Below the pieces are notes generated by a model. That model worked only from the letters and a program-made list of their open reading frames with translations, searched no databases and was not told where the DNA came from. Made by a program: the position numbers and the translations under genes. Source: Gryllotalpicola daejeonensis (GTDB lineage Bacteria; Actinomycetota; Actinomycetes; Actinomycetales; Microbacteriaceae). From it: a stretch of DNA of 64,000 bases. Location of the stretch: NCBI RefSeq assembly GCF_039538145.1, contig NZ_BAABBV010000001.1:62001-126000 (forward strand). The letters run 5' to 3'. This document shows, one piece after another, positions 1 through 8,414 of the stretch; the first letter of the stretch is position 1, and each line of letters begins with the position of its first letter.

Positions 1-42
1 CCCGGGGCCCGGGGCGCGCGTAGTCGGGGTGCGATGTGTGCC

Positions 43-242
43 GGCGCTTCGCGCCTCTCGCGGGCTTCGCCCGCTCACCTGTTCTCCGTCGCAGGCTTCG
101 CCTGCTCGGTCGCCCAGCGTCAGCGACGCGTTACGGCGAACAGTCAGCGGTCCGCTCCGCGAAGCAGCATCGACCGCGATTCGGCTTCGCGCCGGTCACG
201 AATCGTTCCCCGCGCCTTCGGCGCGATCAGTCGACTTCGTCG
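43..242. repeat. Cluster of short stem-loops with TTC loops
   Basis: Perfect stems of 4 to 6 bp closing a TTC triloop occur at 43-55, 60-74, 91-105, 211-225 and 232-242. Matching GAA/AGC-loop hairpins lie at 411-421 and 444-458. The repeated use of the same loop and similar stems, in a region without genes, argues for a structural role of the DNA or of an RNA made from it. Confidence 0.7.
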
Positions 243-428
243 CCTGAGGACCGGAGCGGCTCGTGCCGGTCCCGTCACGTCGACGTGCGGCGGGTACCCG
301 CCGTCGAAACGGCACGCGTGACGTAGCCGGTGCGAGCCGCCGAGCTCGACACGACCCCGGGACGGCCACGAAACGTTGACGCGGGCGGCCAACGGTCGGC
401 CGGTGAGCGGGCGAAGCTCGCGAGAGGC
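53..428. repeat. 27-bp inverted repeat pair spanning the palindrome region
   Basis: Bases 53-79 reappear as the reverse complement at 402-428 with a single mismatch (26/27). Each copy contains a short hairpin around TTC (or GAA on the other copy). The 211-225 hairpin also has its reverse complement at 444-458. The two flanks are therefore related in opposite orientation around a 322-base centre. Confidence 0.8.
276..303. repeat. Two abutting perfect palindromes (12 bp and 16 bp)
   Basis: CACGTCGACGTG at 276-287 is a perfect 12-bp palindrome and is followed without a gap by the perfect 16-bp palindrome CGGCGGGTACCCGCCG at 288-303. They sit between the arms of the 27-bp inverted repeat. They are candidate protein-binding sites or cruciform-forming sites of an element origin. 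Confidence 0.7.
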
Positions 429-669
429 GGGAACCGCCGGCCTCGCGCCGAAGGCGCGGTGGCGGCCCGTCACGCTGTTCGACGGATGCGAACCGGGAAA
501 CGTCGACGGGACGCATCGCTCAACGGCCGCGACACGAGACGCTACGCGGGCCGACCGGAGGAGTGCGTGACGGGCCACAGGACGGGCCATCCGGGGCACG
601 GCGAAGCCGGGACCCGGTGACAGAGACCACGGGAACCTGAGAATTGTCACGTCGTCACCGAAACAGACA

Positions 670-683
670 TGTCCCATGGGACA
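670..683. promoter_or_regulatory. 14-bp perfect palindrome, possible operator
   Basis: TGTCCCATGGGACA is a perfect palindrome about 430 bases upstream of the conjugation-type gene at 1113. It is the only strong dyad in 640-1112, so it is a candidate operator or recombinase site. No regulator gene is adjacent inside the window. Confidence 0.35.
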
Positions 684-1112
684 CCTGACACCAGCAACGC
701 TGACCTCCGTCCCGAACGATCTCCGGGTTACGGCACCTTCGACTCCAACAGCCCCACCCTTCCCCTTTCCAATCCACCTGAAAGGTCGAGGCGATTAAGG
801 GGCGGTTGGCTGGCGACATGCGTCTCCCGCGCTGGATGGGCTGGGACTCTCGCGCCCGCATGTCTACGGGCGAGCGCCGCAGCCCGAGCCGACCCTGCGT
901 GGGTCGATACACGTGCCCGATCGCGGCCAAACGAGCGGCCGGGTCGTGGCGCAACGCGGCGCGAACGGGCGGCGCAACTTGGCGTGAATGGCCGCAGATG
1001 CCACGGCGAGCTGAGCGTTGGGTCGTGTGCGGCGACGTCGGTGCTACCGCCCGCGGGCCTTGAACCTTTCAGATCGGGGACGCCCGGTCGCCAATCGAAA
1101 GGGACCGTCCCC

Positions 1113-4082
1113 ATGAAACTCGCCCACCGCCTCACCGCATTCGCGGTCGCCCTGACCATCGCCGTAGGCGGGGCGATCCTCGGCGCTGGCGCGGCGGACG
1201 CGGCGACTGTGGGCGGGCATGAGGTTGCGGCGAGCGTCGTGGTGGCGGCGCCGGTTGCGAAGGCGACAGGGGACGTCGACACCGACACCTGCGCGAAGGG
1301 CGACAGCAGCTGCACGATCTGGGACCAGCTGTCGGTCGACCTGCCCCTCAACCGGTGGTCGGGGGCGACCGATCAGTTGCACTCGCGGTTGTCAGGCAAC
1401 ATCCTCACGAACTCGGTCGCGCAGCTTGGCCAGGTGGTCCGTTCGGCGGCGATGGCGATCGGCAACTGGGCATACAAGATCGCCGGGGACCTCGTGCAGA
1501 TGGCAACGGTCTTCAACCCGTTGGACGTGCTCGGGTTCCAGATCGACGCCCGCATCATCAGCCCCATCGGCCAGCTGATCACCACGAGCACGGCGACCAC
1601 CGCCTCGGTCATCAGCGTGCTCGTGATGCTGGTCGTCGCCACCTCCCTCTGGGAGACCCGCAAGACCCAGAAGTTCCCGTGGAAGCGGTTCTTCGGGCTC
1701 GCGACGCTCCTCGCAGTCATCTTCACAATGGTCACAGCGAGCGCGTCCGAGGCGGCCGAGGACGCGGGAAAGGCCTCGGAGGGCGTCTACAGCGCCGACA
1801 AGAAGCCGGTCTTCCTGTCCCCATGGTGGGTGATTCAGAAAACCGAGCAGACCGTGGCGATCGCCGGGTCCCTGCCCTCGGTCGCCGCCCAGAGCACAAC
1901 CGTCGCCTCCACGATTAAGGAGGTCGCCGCCCCGGGCTCGGCGTGCTCCACGGAGATGACGCAGCTCGCTGCGAACTATGACAACGGGTACGCATCCGTC
2001 GCCGGGACCGACGCGATCAACGCCGGCGCGATTCCTCAGGCCGTCTCTGAACTTTGGGTCGTCGGGGGATTGCAGGCCTACGAGAACGCACAGTTCGGAG
2101 ACGCGCGCGAGGGAACGAAGGCAGACGGCACGCCCTATTCGAGCGAAGTCTTCTGCCAGCTACTGGACCGCCAGTCAGGCATCGCCCCCGTCGACACGGC
2201 GATGGCATGGGCCGGCTACGACATCTCGAAGGTCGGAATCGGGCCCAAGTACAAGGTCAATATCGACTCCGCTGCCTGGAACTTCGACGCGAGCGACCCG
2301 GACGCCGTCGACCAGGCAGCAGTCGCCTGGGCCGCCTGCATCGTGGACCCGAAGACCGACTCGGTCACCGGCATCCGGCCGGCCTGGAAGGTCGTGGCCG
2401 ATCTCAACGACTGCAAGTCGTGGTGGTCGAAGGACGGCCTCGCGGCCAACGACTCGGACTCGAGCGACACTTTGAAGCCCTTCGACATTCCGGGCAACAA
2501 GGTCGACAAGAACTTCCCCGCACCGACGACGTCGAGCCCGACGAAGGCTGAGGTCGCCGCGGCGACAGACTTCGTGAACGCGCTTCACGGGAATGCCGGC
2601 TCGGCCAGTGGGGCCGGGTTCGCTTCGGCCGGCTACGCCATCGGCGGCCTTGCGACCCTCGCAGGCTTGGGCGCTATCTCTCTCGCCACCTGCCTCATGA
2701 AGCTCATGAGCGTCCTGTCGATGATCGCCCTGTTCTTCATCCTGGTGAAGTCGATCCTGGCCCGCGACTCAGGTGCACAGCAGATTTCGACGTTCGCCAA
2801 GAAGGCCGTCGGCGGCATGATCATGGCCTGGGCCACGACCTTCGTCCTGTCCCTGATTGTCGTCTTCGCGCAGATGATGAGTGGTTTCGGGCGCTCCCTG
2901 TTCACGTCAGGTAGCCCGATGCTCGAGCTCTGGAATGGCTTCTCGCCGCTCCTCGGTCTCGTCTGCCTCTCCTTCCTGCTCAAATCAATGGGGATGCCTG
3001 GCATCTTCAAGGTATCCGAGGCGATGGCGTGGGGCGGGGCGGCTTCCACTGTCGGCGGCTCTCTGCTCGCAGCTGGCGCGGGCCACGCGCGCGGACATGA
3101 AGCGAACGCAGCGGCCGCGGGGCGCCGGGTCGCGAAGGCCGGGGCGAAAGCGGCAGGGCAGGGAGCAGCAAAGGGTGCGCAGGCGGCCGGCAGCACGATC
3201 GCCGCAGGCGCAGGTGCGGCATGGAACGCCTTCCGCAATCGCCGCCGGGGCGAGATGCCGCCGGCGCCAAAGCCGAAGCCGAAGGACGTGCCGGTTCCGA
3301 AGCCGGGGCCGGCACCCACTCCTCAGCCGAAGCCTGCGCCCACCGAGGCCGGGACCCGCGGTAAGGATGGGGTCTTTGCATTCGGTCCGGCGCTGAAGCC
3401 CGGCGAGCGCCACTACGGGACCGGTGCCTGGATCATGGGCCCAGGCACCTCCGGCGCTACGGCGATCGTGCAGGAGTCACCGGCCCGCAGGCTCGCGGCG
3501 AACCCGCGTCACACGGCGCTCGGCCTCCCTCTTGCGAAGGGCGCGGCGAAGCCTGGTTGGCGCCAGCCAGTTTCACTGCCCGCGCGCAGCGCTCGCGAGC
3601 CGCTCGCTGAGGCGAAGCCGCTCGGCAACATTCGCACGACCGGTCAGGTGCTCGCTGCCGCCGGCCTGGCAGGCAAGACCCTCGGTGCTGCGTCGACGGC
3701 CCCACGTCCGAAGCTCACCGCAGCGGCGGCGCAGCGACTCGCACAGCACGCGATGCGACCCACGCCGCGCACCGCTCCGAAGGTGGCACCGAGCGCTCAG
3801 CCGAAGACGCCGACGCAGGCCACCGGGACGCAGGGGGCAACGCAGTCCTCTGCTCGGCAGCCAACTCAGGCGCCCACACAGCGGACCGTCACTCCGGCGC
3901 AGCAGGCCATGCCGCAGCAACGGCAAGTTCAGCGCGCGCCCGGTCGCGCCGTTCAGGCTCCGGCCGCAAAGCCTCAGCCGAAGCCAAACCAGGGCACCGC
4001 GGTCGCCGGGCGCGTGAACCCGACCGCTCAGCGTCCGGCCCAGGCGGCACGCCCGGCTGATCCGAACGGCGGTCAGCGGTGA
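1113..4082 (+). CDS. VirB6/TrbL-like polytopic membrane protein of a conjugation system
   Basis: A 989-residue protein. I chose the ATG at 1113 because it is preceded by GAAAGGGA and gives a clean signal peptide (residues ~1-29, ending in Ala-x-Ala-type sequence); the frame is open further upstream to 669 but that stretch has no membrane or domain character. Hydrophobic segments lie at about residues 160-212 and again at 500-630, flanking a long soluble loop with several Cys and Trp. The C-terminal ~270 residues are a low-complexity Ala/Pro/Lys/Gln-rich cytoplasmic tail. This layout (signal, loop, cluster of TM helices, proline-rich tail) is that of VirB6/TrbL-like channel components in actinobacterial ICEs. 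The stop overlaps the next start (GTGA), so the two are translationally coupled. No catalytic motif is visible, so the role is inferred from topology and neighbour. Confidence 0.6.
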   Translation: MKLAHRLTAFAVALTIAVGGAILGAGAADAATVGGHEVAASVVVAAPVAKATGDVDTDTCAKGDSSCTIWDQLSVDLPLNRWSGATDQLHSRLSGNILTNSVAQLGQVVRSAAMAIGNWAYKIAGDLVQMATVFNPLDVLGFQIDARIISPIGQLITTSTATTASVISVLVMLVVATSLWETRKTQKFPWKRFFGLATLLAVIFTMVTASASEAAEDAGKASEGVYSADKKPVFLSPWWVIQKTEQTVAIAGSLPSVAAQSTTVASTIKEVAAPGSACSTEMTQLAANYDNGYASVAGTDAINAGAIPQAVSELWVVGGLQAYENAQFGDAREGTKADGTPYSSEVFCQLLDRQSGIAPVDTAMAWAGYDISKVGIGPKYKVNIDSAAWNFDASDPDAVDQAAVAWAACIVDPKTDSVTGIRPAWKVVADLNDCKSWWSKDGLAANDSDSSDTLKPFDIPGNKVDKNFPAPTTSSPTKAEVAAATDFVNALHGNAGSASGAGFASAGYAIGGLATLAGLGAISLATCLMKLMSVLSMIALFFILVKSILARDSGAQQISTFAKKAVGGMIMAWATTFVLSLIVVFAQMMSGFGRSLFTSGSPMLELWNGFSPLLGLVCLSFLLKSMGMPGIFKVSEAMAWGGAASTVGGSLLAAGAGHARGHEANAAAAGRRVAKAGAKAAGQGAAKGAQAAGSTIAAGAGAAWNAFRNRRRGEMPPAPKPKPKDVPVPKPGPAPTPQPKPAPTEAGTRGKDGVFAFGPALKPGERHYGTGAWIMGPGTSGATAIVQESPARRLAANPRHTALGLPLAKGAAKPGWRQPVSLPARSAREPLAEAKPLGNIRTTGQVLAAAGLAGKTLGAASTAPRPKLTAAAAQRLAQHAMRPTPRTAPKVAPSAQPKTPTQATGTQGATQSSARQPTQAPTQRTVTPAQQAMPQQRQVQRAPGRAVQAPAAKPQPKPNQGTAVAGRVNPTAQRPAQAARPADPNGGQR

Positions 4083-6106
4083 GCACTCTCGACCCGCGCG
4101 AAGCAGCGAAGAAGCTTGCAGCTATCCGTCGCCGCCAGGGAGGCAGCGTCTCGGACAAGGTGGGCGCCCTCGCGAGCAAGGGCGTGAACTCCGTCACCCA
4201 GAACGGCGAGCCGAAGTCTGACGCGGCGGAGGCCGGAAAGGAGGCGCTGAAAGGCGCGATCAAAGGTGCCGCGGTTGGTGGCGTTCACGGTGCGGCTGTC
4301 GGCGCCGCGAAATCGCTGGTCACCTCGAAGGCAGGCAGGAAATGGTTGATCGGACTCCTCAGCCCCCTGGTGGCCATGGGATTGGTCGTCGGGGTGATCG
4401 GTCAGGCGTTCACGTCCCTCGTCGCGAACGCGCAGACATCCATCCAGTCGCAGCAGATCGACGCTGCGGAGACCAACGGCTTCACCGCTGATCAGGTGAG
4501 TGACGCCGAAGACGCCGTCGAGAACACCGATGTTCCTGTCGCACTCGCTCTCGCCTACGCGAAGGTTGAGGGGAAGTCGATGACGCACGCGCAGGCGGAA
4601 GACCTTGCCGCTGGTGTCAGCTCCGACAAGAACCTCGACCTCAGCCTGACCAGCTACCTGACCGTCTCGGACGACTCGATGACGATCGACGACTCGCACA
4701 AGGACGACGTCGATGCAGTCGGCAAGCTGTGGAGCGCCGCTCTCGAATCGGCCCTCTCCGTCTCCGGCGCGGATGCCGCGACGATCTGGGCGCAGACGGT
4801 GGCACTCATCACGGGTGAAGTGAACTCGTGCCCGGCGGACACGGGCACCACGTCGAGCTCGGCGGGCGGCTCAGGCGCCGGCGGCCTCAGCTCGATCCAG
4901 ATCGCGCACGCCACTCAGATCATCTCGGACATCCGCGGGCTGCTGACGGACGACAATGAGGCACGGACCGCGAGCATCGACGCGCTGGATTCGGCGCTCA
5001 CCGAGAGCAGTTTGAAGATGTACGCCAACTCCACCGTCCCCGACTCGCTGAACTACCCGCACGATGCGGTCGGCTCCGATCACGACTCGGTCGGCTTCTT
5101 CCAGATGCGGGCGAACGGGGGCAACTGGGGCACCGTCGCCGAGCTCATGGACGCGGACCAGAACGTCATCCGCTACCTCGGCGGCCCGTTCAAGCCTGCC
5201 GACGAGCACTCCACAAGCACACTGCTCGACCAGCCCGGCTGGGTGACGCTGGCCCCCGACGCCGCGTCGCAGGCAGTCGAAGTCTCCGCGTATCCGACCG
5301 CATACACGCCGAACGTCGCGACCGCAGAGTCGCTCGTCGACGAGCTCTGGTCGAAAGCCACCCCATCCACCACAATCAAGGCGCTCGACGACTCCATGCT
5401 CGCAACCGCCGGCACCCCCGCCGGCGCACCGTCCACCGGGTCGAACGGCGCGTCGGCGGGCGATTCGACGTCGGTGTGTGGGGCTCCGGGAGCTGATGTC
5501 GCGACCGATCAGAAGGCGCTGGCCGAGCAGATCGTGACCCTCGAAGGTCAGGGGAAGGTGTCGTATTGGGCGAACCCGGATTCGTCAGTCCCGTTGAAGA
5601 GCGAGGTCGACAACATCGCCAGCGGGAAGGCGACCAGCGATTGCTTCCTTGGGACCAGCGTGCTCGAGGCGATTCTCGTCGCACAGCACGCGTTCGGCTC
5701 GGTCCAAGTCAACGACCTCAACCGCACATGCGAGCACGACGGCACGGATGCCTCGATCCAGTCGGCCCACTTCGTCGGGATGGCAGTCGACTTCGGCGAG
5801 CTCGGCGGGCAGTACCTGACCGGCGGTGACGCTCGGAGCGCCGCGCTCTTGCAAATCCTCGACCCGATGGTCCCCAAGGCGGTCGGGGCATGGGCCGGGC
5901 AGGTGCAGTGCAAGGCAGCGAGCGGGGTGACGCTGCCACTCACCAACATCACCCAGGGCGACGACTCGTGCACGCATCAGCACGTCGATTTCGGACACGA
6001 CGCGAAGACGAATGCGCCACTCGATGAGGGCAAGTTCGAGCAGAGCATGGCGCTGCCCGAAGGGTGGGCGGTGCCGAGCTCTGGGGCGGGCGGGCTGACG
6101 AGGTGA
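4079..6106 (+). CDS. Membrane-anchored double peptidoglycan hydrolase (transglycosylase plus DD-peptidase-like) for conjugation
   Basis: A 675-residue protein starting at a GTG that overlaps the previous stop. A short cytoplasmic part (1-87) with Gly/Ala repeats precedes one TM helix (~88-111); the rest should be outside. Around residues 325-420 the sequence NYPHDAVGSDHDSVGFFQMR and a following W-rich segment match the lysozyme-like/lytic-transglycosylase domain of actinobacterial transfer systems. Around 555-640, SAHFVGMAVD followed by HQHVDFGH gives the His/Asp...His zinc-site pattern of M15-type DD-peptidases. The two activities would cut glycan and peptide bonds to open the wall for a type IV secretion channel (VirB1/TcpG role). 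The transglycosylase part is clear from motif; the peptidase part is a motif-level call. Confidence 0.7.
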   Translation: MSTLDPREAAKKLAAIRRRQGGSVSDKVGALASKGVNSVTQNGEPKSDAAEAGKEALKGAIKGAAVGGVHGAAVGAAKSLVTSKAGRKWLIGLLSPLVAMGLVVGVIGQAFTSLVANAQTSIQSQQIDAAETNGFTADQVSDAEDAVENTDVPVALALAYAKVEGKSMTHAQAEDLAAGVSSDKNLDLSLTSYLTVSDDSMTIDDSHKDDVDAVGKLWSAALESALSVSGADAATIWAQTVALITGEVNSCPADTGTTSSSAGGSGAGGLSSIQIAHATQIISDIRGLLTDDNEARTASIDALDSALTESSLKMYANSTVPDSLNYPHDAVGSDHDSVGFFQMRANGGNWGTVAELMDADQNVIRYLGGPFKPADEHSTSTLLDQPGWVTLAPDAASQAVEVSAYPTAYTPNVATAESLVDELWSKATPSTTIKALDDSMLATAGTPAGAPSTGSNGASAGDSTSVCGAPGADVATDQKALAEQIVTLEGQGKVSYWANPDSSVPLKSEVDNIASGKATSDCFLGTSVLEAILVAQHAFGSVQVNDLNRTCEHDGTDASIQSAHFVGMAVDFGELGGQYLTGGDARSAALLQILDPMVPKAVGAWAGQVQCKAASGVTLPLTNITQGDDSCTHQHVDFGHDAKTNAPLDEGKFEQSMALPEGWAVPSSGAGGLTR

Positions 6107-6110
6107 CGCT

Positions 6111-6425
6111 CTACTTCGGCAGCTCGAACCTCTTGTCGAGTCGCAACGCTTTCAGCCCGGATGTCGCAGAGGGGATCGCACCCTCGACGATAGGGACGAG
6201 TCCGACGGCCAGGCCCGGGAACTCGGTGACGAACCGCCAACTGATGTCGAGCTGGTCGCCGTCTGAGGAGAACCCGATGATGCGTGAGCTCTCGTATCTC
6301 GGAAGGCCGGGAAGCGGGGGCTGCGATCTCGCCGCGCCCGGGGAGATCGTTCCGTTCGCATCGACATCGACGGGGAACAGCTCGCCGTCCGTTCGACGGA
6401 AGACCAGATGGATGTGCTCGGCCAT
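6111..6425 (-). CDS. Small hypothetical protein
   Basis: A 104-residue protein on the reverse strand, convergent with and 4 bases from the hydrolase gene. It has no TM segment, signal or known motif; composition is mixed acidic/hydrophobic with a central Trp, as for a small globular protein. No Shine-Dalgarno is present, but a -10-like TATGCT (reverse of 6432-6437) lies 6 bases before the ATG, the leaderless arrangement seen for many genes in this window, which supports the gene and this start. Function unknown. Confidence 0.55.
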   Translation of the reverse strand: MAEHIHLVFRRTDGELFPVDVDANGTISPGAARSQPPLPGLPRYESSRIIGFSSDGDQLDISWRFVTEFPGLAVGLVPIVEGAIPSATSGLKALRLDKRFELPK

Positions 6426-6521
6426 GACGCGAGCATACGAGCCGAGAGAAACGACCCAAGCGCACCCGCCGCGATCTGCCGCGCATAGGAGTCAGTCTGC
6501 GTCTCACAAGGAGGAGTTCTC

Positions 6522-7166
6522 ATGCGTCGCTCGAACATCGCCGTTGTAATCGGACTGATCATCACGGCGGGTCTGGCATTCGCGCTGTCGTTCGATGCGC
6601 TCACCCAACTGGCGATCGCCTCCAACATCTCGCCGCACCTGGCGTGGGCGTACCCGTTGATCCTCGACGGCGTCGGCTGCCTGTCCGCGGTTGCTGCCGT
6701 GCAGAGCTCCACGCAGCGCGAGGCTCGAACCCGGCTCTTCGCCTGGTCGGTGACCGGCGGCACCGTGCTCATAAGCCTTGCGGCGAACGCGATCCACGCC
6801 GCGGATGGCGCGGAACATCTACCTGTCATCGCGAGGATGGTCGTCGGCGCTTGCCCGCCCGTCAGCCTCCTCGCGAGCTTGGAGATCGTCGTCAGGATGA
6901 TCGGTCGCCAGGCGCCCGTGCGCGCGACGCGGCCGAAGCGCGCCGCAGCGCAGACGCCCGATGCTCGGGTCGAAGCGAAGGCGGCATCGGTGGCGCCGCG
7001 GGGCATGGCCTCGACCGTGGCGAAGGAGACGGTGATCGCCTGGGCGAAGGAGCGATTCGCGGAGACGGGGGAGTGGCCGAGCGGGCCCGTGCTCGGGGAG
7101 AAGCTCGGGCAGTCACGGAAGAGTGGCGCAAGGTTGCGGGCGCGGCTGGCCGCAGAAACGGCGTAG
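6522..7166 (+). CDS. DUF2637 family membrane protein
   Basis: A 214-residue protein with a strong AAGGAGGAG site 6 bases before the ATG. Four hydrophobic segments occupy the first ~130 residues, including the FALSFDALTQLA and HLAWAYPLILDGV stretches typical of DUF2637. The C-terminal third is soluble and basic, and ends in a helix-turn-helix-like, Ser/Arg-rich segment. DUF2637 proteins are common on actinomycete plasmids and ICEs, where they sit near transfer or replication genes; their activity is not known. A strong hairpin at 7208-7243 follows. Confidence 0.8.
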   Translation: MRRSNIAVVIGLIITAGLAFALSFDALTQLAIASNISPHLAWAYPLILDGVGCLSAVAAVQSSTQREARTRLFAWSVTGGTVLISLAANAIHAADGAEHLPVIARMVVGACPPVSLLASLEIVVRMIGRQAPVRATRPKRAAAQTPDARVEAKAASVAPRGMASTVAKETVIAWAKERFAETGEWPSGPVLGEKLGQSRKSGARLRARLAAETA

Positions 7167-7207
7167 GCCCCGCACACAACCAGATCAAGACTGGTGTTCT
7201 GTTCATG

Positions 7208-7243
7208 AAGCGCCCCGAGTCGAGGAATCGGCTCGGGGCGCTT
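7208..7243. terminator. Strong hairpin, likely terminator
   Basis: A 15-bp stem (one G-T pair) with a 6-base loop, 7208-7222 pairing with 7229-7243, lies 41 bases after the DUF2637 stop. There is no T-run behind it, so it may act as a weak intrinsic terminator or as an RNA-stabilising hairpin; high-GC actinobacteria often have such U-poor terminators. Confidence 0.55.
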
Positions 7244-7255
7244 CGCTGTCGGCAA

Positions 7256-7627
7256 ATGCATAGGTATCCGCTGGACGCTGACCGTGTGGCGGACGACAGC
7301 GCGGGCGGCTTGGCGATTCTCGGCTGGGTGTTTTGCGCGCTCCTCGCCTTCGTCGTACTCATCTGCACCCTCGCCAGTCGCGGGTCGATCCCGCTGAACA
7401 GCTCGGTTGGCCTGCGCCTGCCGGCCCTCATGCGGAGCGACGAGACGTGGGCCGCGGGGCATGCTGCAGCGATTCCAGCGGCGTGGGTGGGGTTCACCGG
7501 TGGTGTTGCCAGCGCCTTGACCGGGCTGTTCTTCAACCCGGCGTATTGGGGCGTCGTCTTCTTCCTGGTGCTGTCCCTTGTCTGGGCAGGAGTCGCGGGA
7601 AGCCGAGCAGCTCGCGCCGTCAGCTGA
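7256..7627 (+). CDS. SdpI-like integral membrane protein
   Basis: A 123-residue protein from the ATG at 7256; a GTG at 7286 is an equally possible start. Three hydrophobic segments surround a short motif, LRLPALMRSDETWAAGHAA, which matches the conserved loop of SdpI-family proteins (in Bacillus, SdpI gives immunity to the toxin SdpC and senses it). Here no SdpC-like toxin is adjacent, so immunity is not implied; the family also occurs alone in Actinobacteria with unknown role. It lies just after a terminator-like hairpin, so it has its own transcription or is part of read-through. Confidence 0.65.
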   Translation: MHRYPLDADRVADDSAGGLAILGWVFCALLAFVVLICTLASRGSIPLNSSVGLRLPALMRSDETWAAGHAAAIPAAWVGFTGGVASALTGLFFNPAYWGVVFFLVLSLVWAGVAGSRAARAVS

Positions 7628-7829
7628 CGACGCGCTGACGCATCGCGCGACGAAGCGTCAGCCGGCGGCGCATGATTGTGATCCCAGGAATCGACATGAT
7701 GAGTGCGACCGGGGCGAGAATGCTCGACCGGGGGCCGATCAGTACCATCTCGACAGCGCCAACGATCAGAACCAAGGCGACGATCGACAGCGAGCAGACG
7801 ATCGCGAATACGGAGTACGAGAGCGCCTG
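7620..7829 (-). other. Open, coding-like hydrophobic frame continuing past the TGA of the zinc-ribbon gene
   Basis: Directly after the TGA of the reverse-strand gene at 7830-8333, the same frame runs on for 69 codons to a TGA at 7620-7622. It encodes two hydrophobic segments (SVFAIVCSLSIVALVLIVGA and a second around APVALIMSIPG) ending in a very basic tail (MRRRLTLRRAMRQR). About four fifths of the third codon positions are G or C, as in real genes here. No ATG or GTG with a ribosome site starts it: the first in-frame candidates are a TTG 18 codons in and an ATG 27 codons in. It may be TGA read-through, a gene with lost start, or a small membrane gene with an odd start. Confidence 0.45.
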
Positions 7830-8333
7830 TCAGTCAGCGTCGTAAAAGGGCTCCGGTGTCCAGATCGCCCCACACGTCGTGCACACCCAGCGCCGCTGCC
7901 ACTGTTCGTACAGCTTCGGCCAGACTGCGCTGTTGTACTCGCGGGTGTACCGCCGCCAGCGCGCGTAACCGACCCAGCCCAGCACGATGCCGGCGATTGC
8001 AGGGATCACGACGAAGATTCCCGGGAACAGCAGCGGCACCGCCCACACCATGAGGCGACTGCCAGGCTCCTTCCGCTGCCACGCGTCGAGGAACGCGCCG
8101 CTTCCGGCGCGCGGCGGTGGTGCGACCGACTTCGCGAGAAGGGAGGAACTCGACGTGTCTGCGACTCCCCAACTGGTGGCGGTGGCTCCGCGAAAGGATG
8201 CGTAGCTCGCGGTGCCTTTGCGGGTGCCCTGGGCGTAGACCATCGCGACGCTGCGGGTCGTCGAACGGCCGCAGACCGGGCATGTGGTTGCTGAAGCGGT
8301 CAATGCGTGGTCCTCCTTGGCCCAGTGTGTCAT
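7830..8333 (-). CDS. Zinc-ribbon membrane protein of unknown function
   Basis: A 167-residue protein. The N-terminus has CPVCG (Cys 18 and 21) and the C-terminus CTTCG, two CxxC knuckles that could form one zinc ribbon on the cytoplasmic side. Between them, at about residues 95-127, lies a long hydrophobic stretch (one long or two short TM helices) followed by a basic YARWRRY. The start at 8333 follows GGTGGAAG; an ATG at 8354 would add seven residues. The gene is divergent from the gene at 8415 and shares a regulatory region with it. The reading frame continues as coding-like sequence after its TGA (see 7620-7829). Confidence 0.65.
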   Translation of the reverse strand: MTHWAKEDHALTASATTCPVCGRSTTRSVAMVYAQGTRKGTASYASFRGATATSWGVADTSSSSLLAKSVAPPPRAGSGAFLDAWQRKEPGSRLMVWAVPLLFPGIFVVIPAIAGIVLGWVGYARWRRYTREYNSAVWPKLYEQWQRRWVCTTCGAIWTPEPFYDAD

Positions 8334-8351
8334 CTTCCACCGAAGATGCGA

Positions 8352-8385
8352 CATCTTGACAATGTCCGATAGTAGCAACAAGATG
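8352..8385 (+). promoter_or_regulatory. Divergent promoter with inverted repeat
   Basis: TTGACA at 8356-8361, a 17-base spacer and CAAGAT at 8379-8384 form a fair sigma-70-type promoter for the gene at 8415. The same stretch carries the inverted repeat CATCTTG (8352-8358) / CAAGATG (8379-8385), which overlaps both hexamers and could be an operator. The left arm also overlaps a possible start of the divergent zinc-ribbon gene. Confidence 0.4.
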
Positions 8386-8414
8386 ATGGAACTAACGAGA
8401 AAGATAAGGTCACC

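Larger units (their letters stand above)
1..1112. other. Gene-free, palindrome-rich region of the mobile element
   Basis: No open frame here looks coding; the frames are short, Arg/Ser/Pro-rich shadows on all strands. The first ~640 bases hold many small hairpins, two adjacent perfect palindromes and a long inverted repeat (listed separately). Bases 640-1112 hold one 14-bp palindrome and otherwise nothing recognised before the ribosome-binding site of the gene at 1113. Such a region in an ICE or plasmid often contains an origin of transfer or replication, but no nic consensus could be recognised. Confidence 0.6.

Noticed and set aside
669..1112. 148-residue N-terminal extension of the conjugation membrane protein
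   Set aside because: It lacks any domain or membrane character; the ATG at 1113 has a ribosome site and gives a proper signal peptide.
7256..7627. SdpI-like protein as immunity partner of a toxin
   Set aside because: No SdpC-like toxin or other peptide-toxin gene lies beside it.
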